Positions 7,633 through 16,207 of a stretch of 64,000 nucleotides of DNA are shown here, in pieces. This stretch comes from Pseudomonadota bacterium (GTDB taxonomy: Bacteria > Pseudomonadota > Gammaproteobacteria > Steroidobacterales > Steroidobacteraceae): NCBI GenBank assembly GCA_016704655.1, contig JADIZR010000004.1, positions 111,001 through 175,000 on the forward strand. Reading direction: 5' to 3'. The position numbers and the translations under genes were made by a program. Under the pieces are notes generated by a model, which made no database searches, was not told the origin of the DNA, and saw nothing but the letters and a program-made list of their open reading frames with translations. Numbering within the stretch: position 1 is the stretch's first letter; each line of letters starts with the position of its first letter.

Positions 7633-9768
7633 TCACTCCGCCTCCGCCTCGGTCGCCTTGGGGCCGCCGAACCGGTAACTCATCGAGAGCGTCACGTAGT
7701 TGACGTCGTAGTTGTAGGGGTCGACGCCCAGGCCCAATACCGTCGGCATGGCAGCCGGCTGCGCGTTGTACGACCAGTCGCTCGTCTTGAGCGTTTCGTA
7801 CCACCACGTGAGCCTCAGGTCCGTGCGTTCGCTGAACCCGTACGTCATCGCGGCCTTGAACGAGCTGAGTTCGCTCGTTACGACCGGGAAGTTGCCGCCA
7901 CCGGCGCCCGTGATGCGCGTGCGCGAATGGCCCGAGCCGTAGTTGTAATCGAGGTTGACGCCGATCTTGTCCGTGAACTGCGCGTTCACGCCCGCGCCGT
8001 ACGTCTCGAAGTCGTCCTGCACGTGTCCCACCCAGTCGGCCGAGGTGAAGGTGCTGCTGCCCCTCGTGCGCGAATCGATCTTTTCGCGCCCGAGCGTGGC
8101 GTAGGCCGCGATCTTTTCGTTGACCGTCCAGTTCAGGTCGACGCCATAACGGCGATCGAGGCCCGAATCCAGGCCCAGGTCCGACTGCAGGTAGCTGTCG
8201 TCGCCGTAAAACACGCTGGCGCCGAGCGACAACGGCAGCGATCCGACCGCGACGTTGGTCAGCAACTCACCATAGGAACGATAGCGATACGCCTGGTTGA
8301 ATTTGCGCATGAGCGGGTTCTGGCCGAAACCGGCCGCGACGTTCACGTCGTACCCGTCCGGGTCGCGCTCCTCGACGCCGCCCTTCGCGACGATCCCGAG
8401 GTACCCGCTCGGGCGGAACTGCACGCGGCCCCAGCCGTCGAGTACTTCCTCGCCCGACACCTCGAGCGCCGAGCCCGTCCGGTCGGTATTGCGCCACTCG
8501 CCGCCGACGCCGATCGCGAGGTCGTCGTACACGTCGAAGTCGGCCGAGCCGTTCAAGCGCGTGCGTTCATAGCCGTAAACGGCATTCACGCGGTCGTCCA
8601 CGATCGGGAACAGGTCCGTGTGCACGATCGAGGTGAACGTGCCCTGACGACTGTCGTTGTCGCGCTCGTCGTAGGCCGCCGATCCGCGCAGGCGCAGCCG
8701 GTCCAGCGGGCGGGCACTGACCGCGAGGTCCGCGCGCGTCACACTGATGTCGCCGTCGAGATCGCCGAACGGCAGCGCGTCGACCGCGACGTTCGGATTG
8801 ATCGTGTACGGGTTGAAACCTGTTTCCTGCGAGCCTTGCCCCATGGCGGCCGACGCGGTGACGGCCATGTTCCAGGGCAGGCCGAACCAGCCGAACGACA
8901 CCGCCACCTCGTTGTAGAGGTTGTCGGGCTCGAGCGACATCCGCCCGGCGTCACCACCGGGGGCCGCCGCGTTGTAGGGATTGTCGAACTGGAAGCCAGC
9001 GGCCTTCGTATCGTAGATCGAGGCGAAGTAGCCGAGCTGCGCGAACCAGTGCTTGCCCTGGTAGCGCACGTCGGCATTGATGCGATCGGTCGAGTCGTCA
9101 ATCGGCCGCAGCATCTCGGTCGAGACGCTGCCGAACGAGCCGTAGCGCGGGCGCGTGCCGCTGCGCTCGTCGCGCTTATAGTCGAGCCCGAACGTCCATT
9201 GGTCGCCGAAGAAGAAGCGCCCGTTCGCGCCGTAGCGGTCGCGATCGTAACCGACGTCCACGGGACGCAGGCTCGTGCCGAGCGCCGTCATGCCCGCCGT
9301 GCTGCCGGCGCGCACCCAGCCGCCGGGCAGCGACAGGTCGTCGCTGCCGGAGAAAATCGTCTCGCCCGTATCCGAGAGGCGGCGCGGGATGCGGTCGTAC
9401 GACAACCCGAACTCGTAGGCGCCCTGCTTGCCGCCCTCGATCGAAGCCGCGCGCGAATCGAGTCCGAGGTCGAGCAACTCGTAGTCGAGGTGATAGCCGG
9501 ACTCGAGCACGACGCCGCCTGCGGCGTTCGCTACGACGTACGCACCGTCTTCGTCAAGGCCGGTGTAGTCGCCGAACTTCGCGCTCGAGTCGTCGAGCCA
9601 GCCGGCGCCGATCTCGGCGTCTGCCGTATAGCCTTGCGCGAACGTGCATTTCTTGCAGGCCCAGGCCGAGGTGTCAGGAGCCGCCGCTTCTTCGGCGCGC
9701 ACGCCCGAGCCCGCCGCGAGCAGGATGGTGGCGACCGCGATCGAAAGTTTATGGCTGCGTTGTTCCAT
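7633..9768 (-). CDS. mtrB: MtrB/PioB-family decaheme-associated outer membrane porin
   Basis: This large outer-membrane beta barrel (711 residues) would sheathe the periplasmic decaheme cytochrome and let electrons cross the outer membrane. It has a signal peptide ending near residue 26 (GVRA-EE). A CxxC pair at about residues 38-41 (ACKKCTF) is a hallmark of MtrB. The rest alternates polar and aromatic residues, as in barrel strands, and ends in a C-terminal strand (LSMSYRFGG). The start at 9768 follows the MtrA-like stop by five bases; longer in-frame starts fall inside that gene. It is the last gene of the mtrC-mtrC-mtrA-mtrB order. Shewanella MtrB is of similar size (about 697 residues). 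Confidence 0.93.
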   Translation of the reverse strand: MEQRSHKLSIAVATILLAAGSGVRAEEAAAPDTSAWACKKCTFAQGYTADAEIGAGWLDDSSAKFGDYTGLDEDGAYVVANAAGGVVLESGYHLDYELLDLGLDSRAASIEGGKQGAYEFGLSYDRIPRRLSDTGETIFSGSDDLSLPGGWVRAGSTAGMTALGTSLRPVDVGYDRDRYGANGRFFFGDQWTFGLDYKRDERSGTRPRYGSFGSVSTEMLRPIDDSTDRINADVRYQGKHWFAQLGYFASIYDTKAAGFQFDNPYNAAAPGGDAGRMSLEPDNLYNEVAVSFGWFGLPWNMAVTASAAMGQGSQETGFNPYTINPNVAVDALPFGDLDGDISVTRADLAVSARPLDRLRLRGSAAYDERDNDSRQGTFTSIVHTDLFPIVDDRVNAVYGYERTRLNGSADFDVYDDLAIGVGGEWRNTDRTGSALEVSGEEVLDGWGRVQFRPSGYLGIVAKGGVEERDPDGYDVNVAAGFGQNPLMRKFNQAYRYRSYGELLTNVAVGSLPLSLGASVFYGDDSYLQSDLGLDSGLDRRYGVDLNWTVNEKIAAYATLGREKIDSRTRGSSTFTSADWVGHVQDDFETYGAGVNAQFTDKIGVNLDYNYGSGHSRTRITGAGGGNFPVVTSELSSFKAAMTYGFSERTDLRLTWWYETLKTSDWSYNAQPAAMPTVLGLGVDPYNYDVNYVTLSMSYRFGGPKATEAEAE

Positions 9769-9773
9769 GGCGG

Positions 9774-10727
9774 TCACCGTGTCAGCGACGAACCCGAGGG
9801 GTGGTTCGATCCGTGCACTTGCGAGTGGCAGTTCATGCAGTTTCCGAGCGCGAGCGCCGTGGCCGGCGCAGCGTTGCCGGGCAGGCCGGAAGGCCCGTAA
9901 CCGAAGCTCGGGTGTCCCTGCTGCGAATGGCACGACTGACAGAGCAGCGGGCCACGCAGTTTGACCATGCCGGGGTTGCTCGAGCCGTGCGGCGCGTGGC
10001 AGGTCGAGCAGTCCTCGGTGACCGGCTGGTGTTCCCACAGCAGCGGGCCGCGCTTCTCGGCGTGGCATTCGTAGCAGGTGTCGTTCACCGTCGCGCGCAC
10101 CAGCTGCTTCTGTGCCACCGTGCCGTGCGGAGCATGACAGTCGCTGCAGGCGAGCTTGCCCTGGCGCACCGGATGCGCATAGACCTTCTGGAACTGGCTG
10201 CGCTCGGCGACGTGGCAGGTGTAGCAGACATCGGGCTGCGTGGCCCTGGCCAGCACGGCGTCCTTCGCCTTGTGGCTGTCGTGGCATGCGGCGCACGAGA
10301 CGCTGTTCACGTCATGCGGACCCATGTGCCAGTTCGCCACCGCCGTCTTTTCGTGACAACCCAGGCACATCGCGTTCTGCACGCCGACGGGCGTATCGGC
10401 CGTGCGGCCGAACTTGATCATCGACGGGCGCGACTCGCCCTTCTTGACGCGCTTCGCGTGATTGCCGCCGGGACCGTGGCAGGCCTCGCACTGCAAGCCG
10501 CCCTTCCCGAACGGCGTGCGTGCGTCGTTCGGCTGCGCGTGCGCGGTGTGGAAGAGGTCGACCACTTCCGGGTCTTCGTGGCAGGTCAGGCAGGTGTCGG
10601 CACCCTTCGCGCTGTACGGCGCACCGGCGTTCGGCGCGTTCTCCGGCACCCCGGCGAACGCGAGCATGGGTCCCAGGCCCAGGCCGATGAGCAGCAGTCC
10701 TCGCGGCAACGCTTGCGGTAACTTCAT
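9774..10727 (-). CDS. mtrA: MtrA/DmsE-family periplasmic decaheme cytochrome c
   Basis: This 317-residue protein carries exactly ten CxxCH heme sites (CLTCH, CEACH, CLGCH, CAACH, CYTCH, CSDCH, CYECH, CSTCH, CQSCH, CMNCH), spaced as in MtrA. An N-terminal signal peptide (LLLIGLGLGPMLAFA) exports it. It should insert into the MtrB barrel and form the transmembrane electron wire. The start at 10727 gives MKLPQALPRG directly before the signal peptide. It lies 32 bases after one OmcA/MtrC gene and five before mtrB, so a shared transcript is likely. The family name DmsE comes from DMSO-respiration operons, but no DmsAB genes are present here. Confidence 0.95.
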   Translation of the reverse strand: MKLPQALPRGLLLIGLGLGPMLAFAGVPENAPNAGAPYSAKGADTCLTCHEDPEVVDLFHTAHAQPNDARTPFGKGGLQCEACHGPGGNHAKRVKKGESRPSMIKFGRTADTPVGVQNAMCLGCHEKTAVANWHMGPHDVNSVSCAACHDSHKAKDAVLARATQPDVCYTCHVAERSQFQKVYAHPVRQGKLACSDCHAPHGTVAQKQLVRATVNDTCYECHAEKRGPLLWEHQPVTEDCSTCHAPHGSSNPGMVKLRGPLLCQSCHSQQGHPSFGYGPSGLPGNAAPATALALGNCMNCHSQVHGSNHPSGSSLTR

Positions 10728-10759
10728 GTCGGTGCGTCCGTCTTCATTGGGGTTACGCG

Positions 10760-13030
10760 TCAGTTGCTGTTCTGGAACTGGCCGACGCCGTGCGTGACCT
10801 TCACGTCGACCGGCTTGCCGGGGCCGTGACAGCTGGCACAGGTCTCCGCCGGTGCGGCAGGCGTCGCGCTGCTGGCGTCCTTCACCGCACTGAACGAGCC
10901 GCCGTTCAATTCCATGTGCTGCCTCGCCGTCGCGCCGCTGTGGCACGCGGAGCAGGCCGCGCTGGCGGGCGTGATCGCGACGTCGCCGGCCGGAGTCGAG
11001 CGGTCAGGGCCGGCGTCGATCGTGGTCGCAATGGCCGTCGCGGAACTCGGCGGGTAGTAAGTATCGGGCAGATGGCAACCTTCGCAATTATTGAGCTTGC
11101 CGGGATACGCCACGGAGCTGAAGTCGTAACCGGTGTTGTTGTAACCGCAGACCTGGTAATTGGCCGCGTGGATCGCGTGAACCATGTACTTCAGGTCGAT
11201 CGACTGATCATCCAGCGTCCCGGTGACCACTTCGCAACTCGAACCCGCGACGCGGCGATTGATGTCCGTCGCGTTCGGGTTATGGCACGTCGCGCAGAGC
11301 CCGACGTTGCCGGTACGGCTGTTGCCGTGCAGCGTGAGCTCCTGATGGCAATCGTTGCACCTGGCGATGTCCACGATCCTGCGGTACGCAACAGGCGCAG
11401 CGTCAGTGATCGAAAACGTCTTGCCAGCCGAGGCGACGGCGAGGCGCTCGAGCGTGCCGTCACCGTTGACGTCAACGGCAGGGCGGCCTTCGATGAGCGC
11501 CTCACCCGATCCCTTCGCGTCCGCGGGAATGGCTACGGCCGCCGTTGCGGTAAACCCGCCCGCGAACGCGGGGTCGGCCACACCGTTTGCCTTGAAGTCG
11601 ATGCGAATCGGCTGGGCCGGCGTACCGGTCGTCGCCGTGGCCGACTTGCTGCCGGTGTTGGTGAAGTCCGGCTGCGTCGAGAACGCAACCTCAACAGCCA
11701 GCGAGGCCGACGAATTCTGGAACGGGCCGTTGGCCGCCTTGATGTCGTACGGCGTATTGCCGTTCGTCGGATCGACGACGCGGATGGTCACCGTGGGCTT
11801 CTGGCCCGGCGCGGTGCTGGTGACGTTCAGGACTTCGTACTGGAACTTCGCAGCGGCCGCCTGCTCAGGGATCACGTGGGCGCTCGCAACCCGCAGGTTG
11901 GCGACGTCGGAGTTTGGGCCGTGGCAGGAGCTGCAGGTGTCGTCCGTCGCGGCGACGCCGCCGTGATTCTCGCCCGTGACGAAATTGACGTTGTCGTGGC
12001 AGGAGCTGCACGTCGCCGTGTTGACCGTGTACCGCCAGTTGCTGGCCTGCGGCGTGTCGGTGTCGCTTTCTTCGTGGCAGGTCGTGCAGTTGCGCTTGTC
12101 CTGCGGGTACACGACGTGACTGAAATCGGCGAACGTATTGCCGAAGCCGAAGATGCCGTAGAAACCGCCGGCCTCGACGCTCGGCAGCGTCTCGCCCGAG
12201 TGAATCTTGTGGATCATCACCTTAAGGTCGATCGAGTTGCCGGACTGCGCGTCGAACGAATACGACTCGTGGCACATCGCGCAGTACTGCAGATCGAAGC
12301 GTGCGCCGCCGTGGAACGACAGGTTGTCGTGGCACGCGTTGCAGGTGTCGTTGTCGACGATCTCGCGGCCTGACTCGTTGACCGGGAGGTTGGTCGCCGG
12401 CGTGAACGTGTAGACGGCGTTGTTGGCCGGGATCGCCGGTGTCAGTCGGATCTCGAGACCGACGCGATGCGGCAACGAGCCGTCGTACGGAATCTCAGCG
12501 TCGTTCTGCAGGCTCCTGGCGAAGGTGTAGGTGTAGACGCCGTTCTGCTTGTCGGTCCAGACGCCCGCCGTCGCAGTCTCCGTGTAGCCCTGGTTCGCCG
12601 GTCCGGTGCCGGTCACTTTGTCAGCCGGTGTGGGCGCCGGCGTGCCGGGGAAAGCCTCGGTCCTGCGCGTGATCGCATGCCACGTGCTCGAGGCGCCGTT
12701 CACCGCCGGCTCCAGCCGTGCCAGCACGAAGCGGATGTTGGCGGCAGGCAGCCCTTGCAGCGAGAAGTTGTTTTCATCGCGCAGATGGAGCTCAACGACC
12801 GGCTTGCCGTCTTCCGGCACCGTGACGCGCGTGATCGAAGCAACGATGGTCGTCGCCGAGGTGATTGGAATGGCGGCGCCGGTGCCCGGGCCCGGCGGGA
12901 ACACCGGATCCGGCGGCGTGGACGTGTCATCCGGCCCGTTGTCGCCGCTGCATCCGGCCAGCCCGATCGCGAAGGCGCCCAGGCCAGCGAGCAGCAGCGT
13001 CGTGAAAGGTGTCATGGAACTTCGTGTCAT
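10760..13030 (-). CDS. OmcA/MtrC-family decaheme surface lipoprotein cytochrome (second in operon)
   Basis: This 756-residue extracellular decaheme cytochrome should accept electrons from the MtrA-MtrB conduit and pass them to (or take them from) solid or soluble partners. A lipobox, FAIGLAGC, lies near residue 20. Ten CxxCH sites are visible: CNACH, CAMCH, CTTCH, CSSCH, CSSCH, then after a beta-rich domain CNDCH, CATCH, CEGCH, CSACH and CASCH. This five-plus-five arrangement separated by a beta domain is the OmcA/MtrC fold plan. A Pro/Gly-rich linker follows the lipid anchor, but unlike its relatives here it has no clear collagen-like triplets. The start at 13030 is 14 bases after the preceding gene's stop. 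Confidence 0.93.
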   Translation of the reverse strand: MTRSSMTPFTTLLLAGLGAFAIGLAGCSGDNGPDDTSTPPDPVFPPGPGTGAAIPITSATTIVASITRVTVPEDGKPVVELHLRDENNFSLQGLPAANIRFVLARLEPAVNGASSTWHAITRRTEAFPGTPAPTPADKVTGTGPANQGYTETATAGVWTDKQNGVYTYTFARSLQNDAEIPYDGSLPHRVGLEIRLTPAIPANNAVYTFTPATNLPVNESGREIVDNDTCNACHDNLSFHGGARFDLQYCAMCHESYSFDAQSGNSIDLKVMIHKIHSGETLPSVEAGGFYGIFGFGNTFADFSHVVYPQDKRNCTTCHEESDTDTPQASNWRYTVNTATCSSCHDNVNFVTGENHGGVAATDDTCSSCHGPNSDVANLRVASAHVIPEQAAAAKFQYEVLNVTSTAPGQKPTVTIRVVDPTNGNTPYDIKAANGPFQNSSASLAVEVAFSTQPDFTNTGSKSATATTGTPAQPIRIDFKANGVADPAFAGGFTATAAVAIPADAKGSGEALIEGRPAVDVNGDGTLERLAVASAGKTFSITDAAPVAYRRIVDIARCNDCHQELTLHGNSRTGNVGLCATCHNPNATDINRRVAGSSCEVVTGTLDDQSIDLKYMVHAIHAANYQVCGYNNTGYDFSSVAYPGKLNNCEGCHLPDTYYPPSSATAIATTIDAGPDRSTPAGDVAITPASAACSACHSGATARQHMELNGGSFSAVKDASSATPAAPAETCASCHGPGKPVDVKVTHGVGQFQNSN

Positions 13031-13044
13031 GGCGATTCTTCCGG

Positions 13045-15330
13045 TCACTGGGTGCACTGGCCGTAAGGCAGCGTGGCGCAATGCAGCTTCTCGGTGTCAA
13101 AGGTCCGGCCCGGGCCGTGGCAGAACGCACAACCTTCCGCGGCGGACGACGGTACCAGCGCCTTGGCAACGCCGAAGCTGCCGCCCTGCGACTGCATGTG
13201 GGTCGCGGCCGCGGCCGACGTGTGACAGCCCTTGCAGGTGCCGGCCGTCGCCGAGTCCGCGAGATCGTCCTTCCACGCGAGCGCCGCCGCATCGTCGGTC
13301 AGGGTCGTTCCCGCATCAACCGTGATGGGCAGTGCACTGGTTCGAGCCGCATAGGCCTTGCCGTCCACGTGGCAGCCAGTGCAGCGAGCAAGGCTCTGTG
13401 GATAGGTGACCGCACCAAACGGCACCACGTTGCTCGCGTGCAGGTTGTGGATGAAGGCCCCCAGGGCCAGCGGACCGAAGGAGTCCGCACCGAACGTGCC
13501 ACCGACGCTGGAGTTATGGCAGACGGTACAGATAATCGGGTCGCCCGCGCGACTGCCGCCATGCAGGGCCAGGCGCTTGTGGCAGGTTTCGCACTTGGCC
13601 TGGTCCACGAGCTGCTCGCGGGGCACGCCGCCACCGAAGGCGAACGCACTCTCCGGATAGGCCTCGGAGCCATCGGGCATGACGCGCCGGCCCTCGAGCA
13701 CGACCATCAGGCCCTTGCCTAGCGTCGCATCGTCAAAGCCGGCAGGCAGCACCTGGGCGAGCGTGTAGCTGTAGGTACCGTTGCCGTTGTCGACGACGCT
13801 GGCCATGTTGGCGATCAGGTCGATGACGATCGCCTCGCCCCGGCTGGCCTGGTACTTGTCGCCCGCAATGTCTGCAACGTTGTGGATATCGGCGGTCGAC
13901 CAGGCAAAGTCGAGGCGCAGCCGGCCCGTGGTGATCGCTTTCACGTCCATGGGCTGGCCGTCCGTGCCGAGGATCTGGAAGGTCACTTTCGGCGCCTGGC
14001 CAGCGAGGGCGTTGTCGACGCTCAGGACCTTGTAGGTGAACAAGCTGCCATTCTCGATCGCCTTGCGGTCCGGATCCTTCTGGTGCGAGGCGAGGCTGTC
14101 GCCGGCCACGCCATCCGCCCGGTGGCAGCCCGCGCACGAGCCGTCAGCGGGCGTGAAATCCGGCGGCAGCAGCGGCGTGCTGGAATGCGTGTACGTGTAC
14201 GTGTAGAGGCCCGTCGTGGCGCTGGGGCCGGTCTTGTTCAGGCCGGCGTCATGGCAACCACCGCAGGCGGCCGCACTCGGATTCGACTTCCAGTCGTCGC
14301 CCTGCGGCATCGATGCGGACTTGACGTGGCAGGTCTCGCAGAAGGAAATCGGCTGCGGATAGGTGACTTCGCCCGCGTCGAACAGCGTGCCGTTGAAACC
14401 ATAGACGATGAACGGCTCGCTGCGGTTGTCACCGCGATGGATCGAGTGCGCCATGTAGGCGAAGTCGACCGATTCTCCGGAATCAGGGTCAATCGTCGCC
14501 GGGTTGTGGCAGACAGCGCAGTATTCGTTGCTGCGGCGCGGACCGCCGTGTTCGCCGAACCGGACGTGGCAGCCCTGGCAGTTCGCGGTCGCCGCAATGA
14601 GCTTGCTCGAGACGGCGCCGCCGCTCGGAACGAAGTCCTTGAAGGGATTGTCCGGCGCGAGTGCGCGTGCGCTGCCCGTCAAATCGATGGCAAAACTGAT
14701 GCGGTGCGTCAGGCTAGGCTCGTAGGTCACGGCAATTGGCGTGGTGACCGTGCTCAGGTCAACCGCCGAGGTGTAGCGGTACTTGCCCGCTCCCAGTTCC
14801 TGCCAACCAGCGGCCACGCCGCTCTCGGTGTTGGCCTGCACGGCGTTCGGCAGCGCCGGGGTCGCAATGCTGGGTGTACCACTGCGATTGATGTAGCTCT
14901 GCCAGCGCGACGGGACGCCGCCTGCCGCCGGCACCAGCTTGGCCACGCCCAGGCGCAAGGTGGTCGCCGCGAGGCCAAGCACGGCGCCGCCCTTGTCCGT
15001 CCTGACGGTAATCTCGAGGACCGGTTTGTTGCCCGTGATTGCCGCACTGTCGAGCGACGCGACCAGCGTCCCGATGTCGGCGATCTGCTGCGCCGTGAGG
15101 TTCGACCCGGTACCCACGTCCCTCACGTCGCCACCCAGCGAAATGGGGACATCTGCGGGTCCGGTGGGGCCGGTCGGTCCCGTCTGGCCGGTGTCGCCGT
15201 CACCCGGTCCCGCCGGGCCGGCGCCGCCATCGTTCTCGCAACCCGCAATACCCATCGAGGCCGTGAGCGCCAGCATTGCGATCAGGGGCAGACGCGATCG
15301 CGCAAGGGAACGAGCGCTGGAAAATTTCAT
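13045..15330 (-). CDS. OmcA/MtrC-family decaheme surface lipoprotein cytochrome (first in operon)
   Basis: This 761-residue protein opens the mtr operon. The signal peptide ends in a lipobox (MGIAGC). It is followed by a short Gly-x-x linker (GPAGPGDGDTGQTGPTGPTG). Ten CxxCH sites follow in the 5+5 plan: CQGCH, CAVCH, CETCH, CGGCH, CAGCH and then CETCH, CTVCH, CTGCH, CKGCH, CAFCH. The start at 15330 gives MKFSSARSLARS with a basic n-region; an in-frame codon three residues upstream is possible. The 259 bases upstream (15331-15589) separate it from a divergent lipoprotein gene and must hold both promoters. I could not identify a convincing operator there. Confidence 0.93.
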   Translation of the reverse strand: MKFSSARSLARSRLPLIAMLALTASMGIAGCENDGGAGPAGPGDGDTGQTGPTGPTGPADVPISLGGDVRDVGTGSNLTAQQIADIGTLVASLDSAAITGNKPVLEITVRTDKGGAVLGLAATTLRLGVAKLVPAAGGVPSRWQSYINRSGTPSIATPALPNAVQANTESGVAAGWQELGAGKYRYTSAVDLSTVTTPIAVTYEPSLTHRISFAIDLTGSARALAPDNPFKDFVPSGGAVSSKLIAATANCQGCHVRFGEHGGPRRSNEYCAVCHNPATIDPDSGESVDFAYMAHSIHRGDNRSEPFIVYGFNGTLFDAGEVTYPQPISFCETCHVKSASMPQGDDWKSNPSAAACGGCHDAGLNKTGPSATTGLYTYTYTHSSTPLLPPDFTPADGSCAGCHRADGVAGDSLASHQKDPDRKAIENGSLFTYKVLSVDNALAGQAPKVTFQILGTDGQPMDVKAITTGRLRLDFAWSTADIHNVADIAGDKYQASRGEAIVIDLIANMASVVDNGNGTYSYTLAQVLPAGFDDATLGKGLMVVLEGRRVMPDGSEAYPESAFAFGGGVPREQLVDQAKCETCHKRLALHGGSRAGDPIICTVCHNSSVGGTFGADSFGPLALGAFIHNLHASNVVPFGAVTYPQSLARCTGCHVDGKAYAARTSALPITVDAGTTLTDDAAALAWKDDLADSATAGTCKGCHTSAAAATHMQSQGGSFGVAKALVPSSAAEGCAFCHGPGRTFDTEKLHCATLPYGQCTQ

Positions 15331-15589
15331 CACTGGCACCTGACTGTTCTGGAGAACTCCATGACCCCAAGGGTCGGGTTCCCACCGTGGCGGGCCGAAT
15401 CCGGGGTCGCGCCGATAGTATGCAGCTGCGATTTAGACTCGTACTCGTATATCTCCGTATCACCTGCATCTTGCGTCGTGGCGATACCCCGGTTACCGAC
15501 GGCAGATGTCTATTAGCAACCTGCAGAATGTCCTTTAGACTCCTGCGCCCAAGGAGTCCCCCGATCCCTCATCTAACTGGAGAATTGCA

Positions 15590-16108
15590 GTGCTCAAGGC
15601 ATCCATTGCCAGCGTGCTCGCCCTTGCCGCAGCCATGTCCCTGACTGGATGCAACGGCAAACCTGAGGAAGCAGCCAAGACCGACGCCGCCCCGACAGCC
15701 GCCGCCCCCGCCGGCCCGGCCGCCATGCCGGCGGACCACCCGCAGGCCCGGCCGACCGGCGAAGTCGACCTGACCGGCATTTTGAAGGCCGAAGGCGGCA
15801 AAACCGTGGCAGAGGTGTTCACGGAGAAGTCTGCACTCGCGAACCAGAAGGTCGTCGTCCGCGGCAAGGTCGTGAAGACCAACGCCGGCATCATGAACAA
15901 GGACTGGGTTCACATCCGGGACGGTTCGGGCGAGGAAGGCACGAACGACCTCACGGTGACCACGACGTCGCAGCCGCTGCCCAACGTCGGCGACACGGTG
16001 CTGGTCTCGGGCACGGTGATCCTCGACAAGGACTTCGGCATGGGTTACCAGTACCCCGTGCTGATCGAAGATGCCGACGTGAAGATCGAAATCACGGCAG
16101 CGAAGTAA
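15590..16108 (+). CDS. Small lipoprotein with OB-fold-like domain
   Basis: This 172-residue exported lipoprotein has a signal peptide with lipobox LTGC near residue 21, then an Ala/Pro-rich linker. A C-terminal domain of about 100 residues alternates beta strands (VVVRGKVVKTN, WVHIRDGSG, LTVTTTSQPL, VLVSGTVILDKDFG, YPVLIEDADVKIE). That pattern resembles the bacterial OB-fold seen in NrfJ-like proteins associated with cytochrome systems, an assignment from pattern and not from search. The start is GTG with a well-placed CTGGAG ribosome site. It diverges from the mtr operon and is followed by a strong terminator, so it is probably a single-gene unit. The role is unknown. Confidence 0.65.
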   Translation: MLKASIASVLALAAAMSLTGCNGKPEEAAKTDAAPTAAAPAGPAAMPADHPQARPTGEVDLTGILKAEGGKTVAEVFTEKSALANQKVVVRGKVVKTNAGIMNKDWVHIRDGSGEEGTNDLTVTTTSQPLPNVGDTVLVSGTVILDKDFGMGYQYPVLIEDADVKIEITAAK

Positions 16109-16145
16109 ATGCGCTAGACGGCAGGTCAGGCCTGTCGTAACACAG

Positions 16146-16172
16146 ACGCCCCGCCCTGCGGGGCGTTTCCTT
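16146..16172 (+). terminator. Rho-independent terminator after the OB-fold lipoprotein
   Basis: A nine-base-pair perfect stem (ACGCCCCGC / GCGGGGCGT) with a CCT loop is followed by TTCCTTT. It lies 37 bases after the lipoprotein stop and between converging genes. Confidence 0.8.
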
Positions 16173-16207
16173 TCCTCGTGGCCCGCAGCGACGCCGGGCA
16201 GCCGGCA

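Noticed and set aside
9774..10727. DMSO reductase system, from the DmsE family name
   Set aside because: No DmsA or DmsB-like molybdoenzyme is present; the mtrC-mtrA-mtrB context supports an extracellular conduit.
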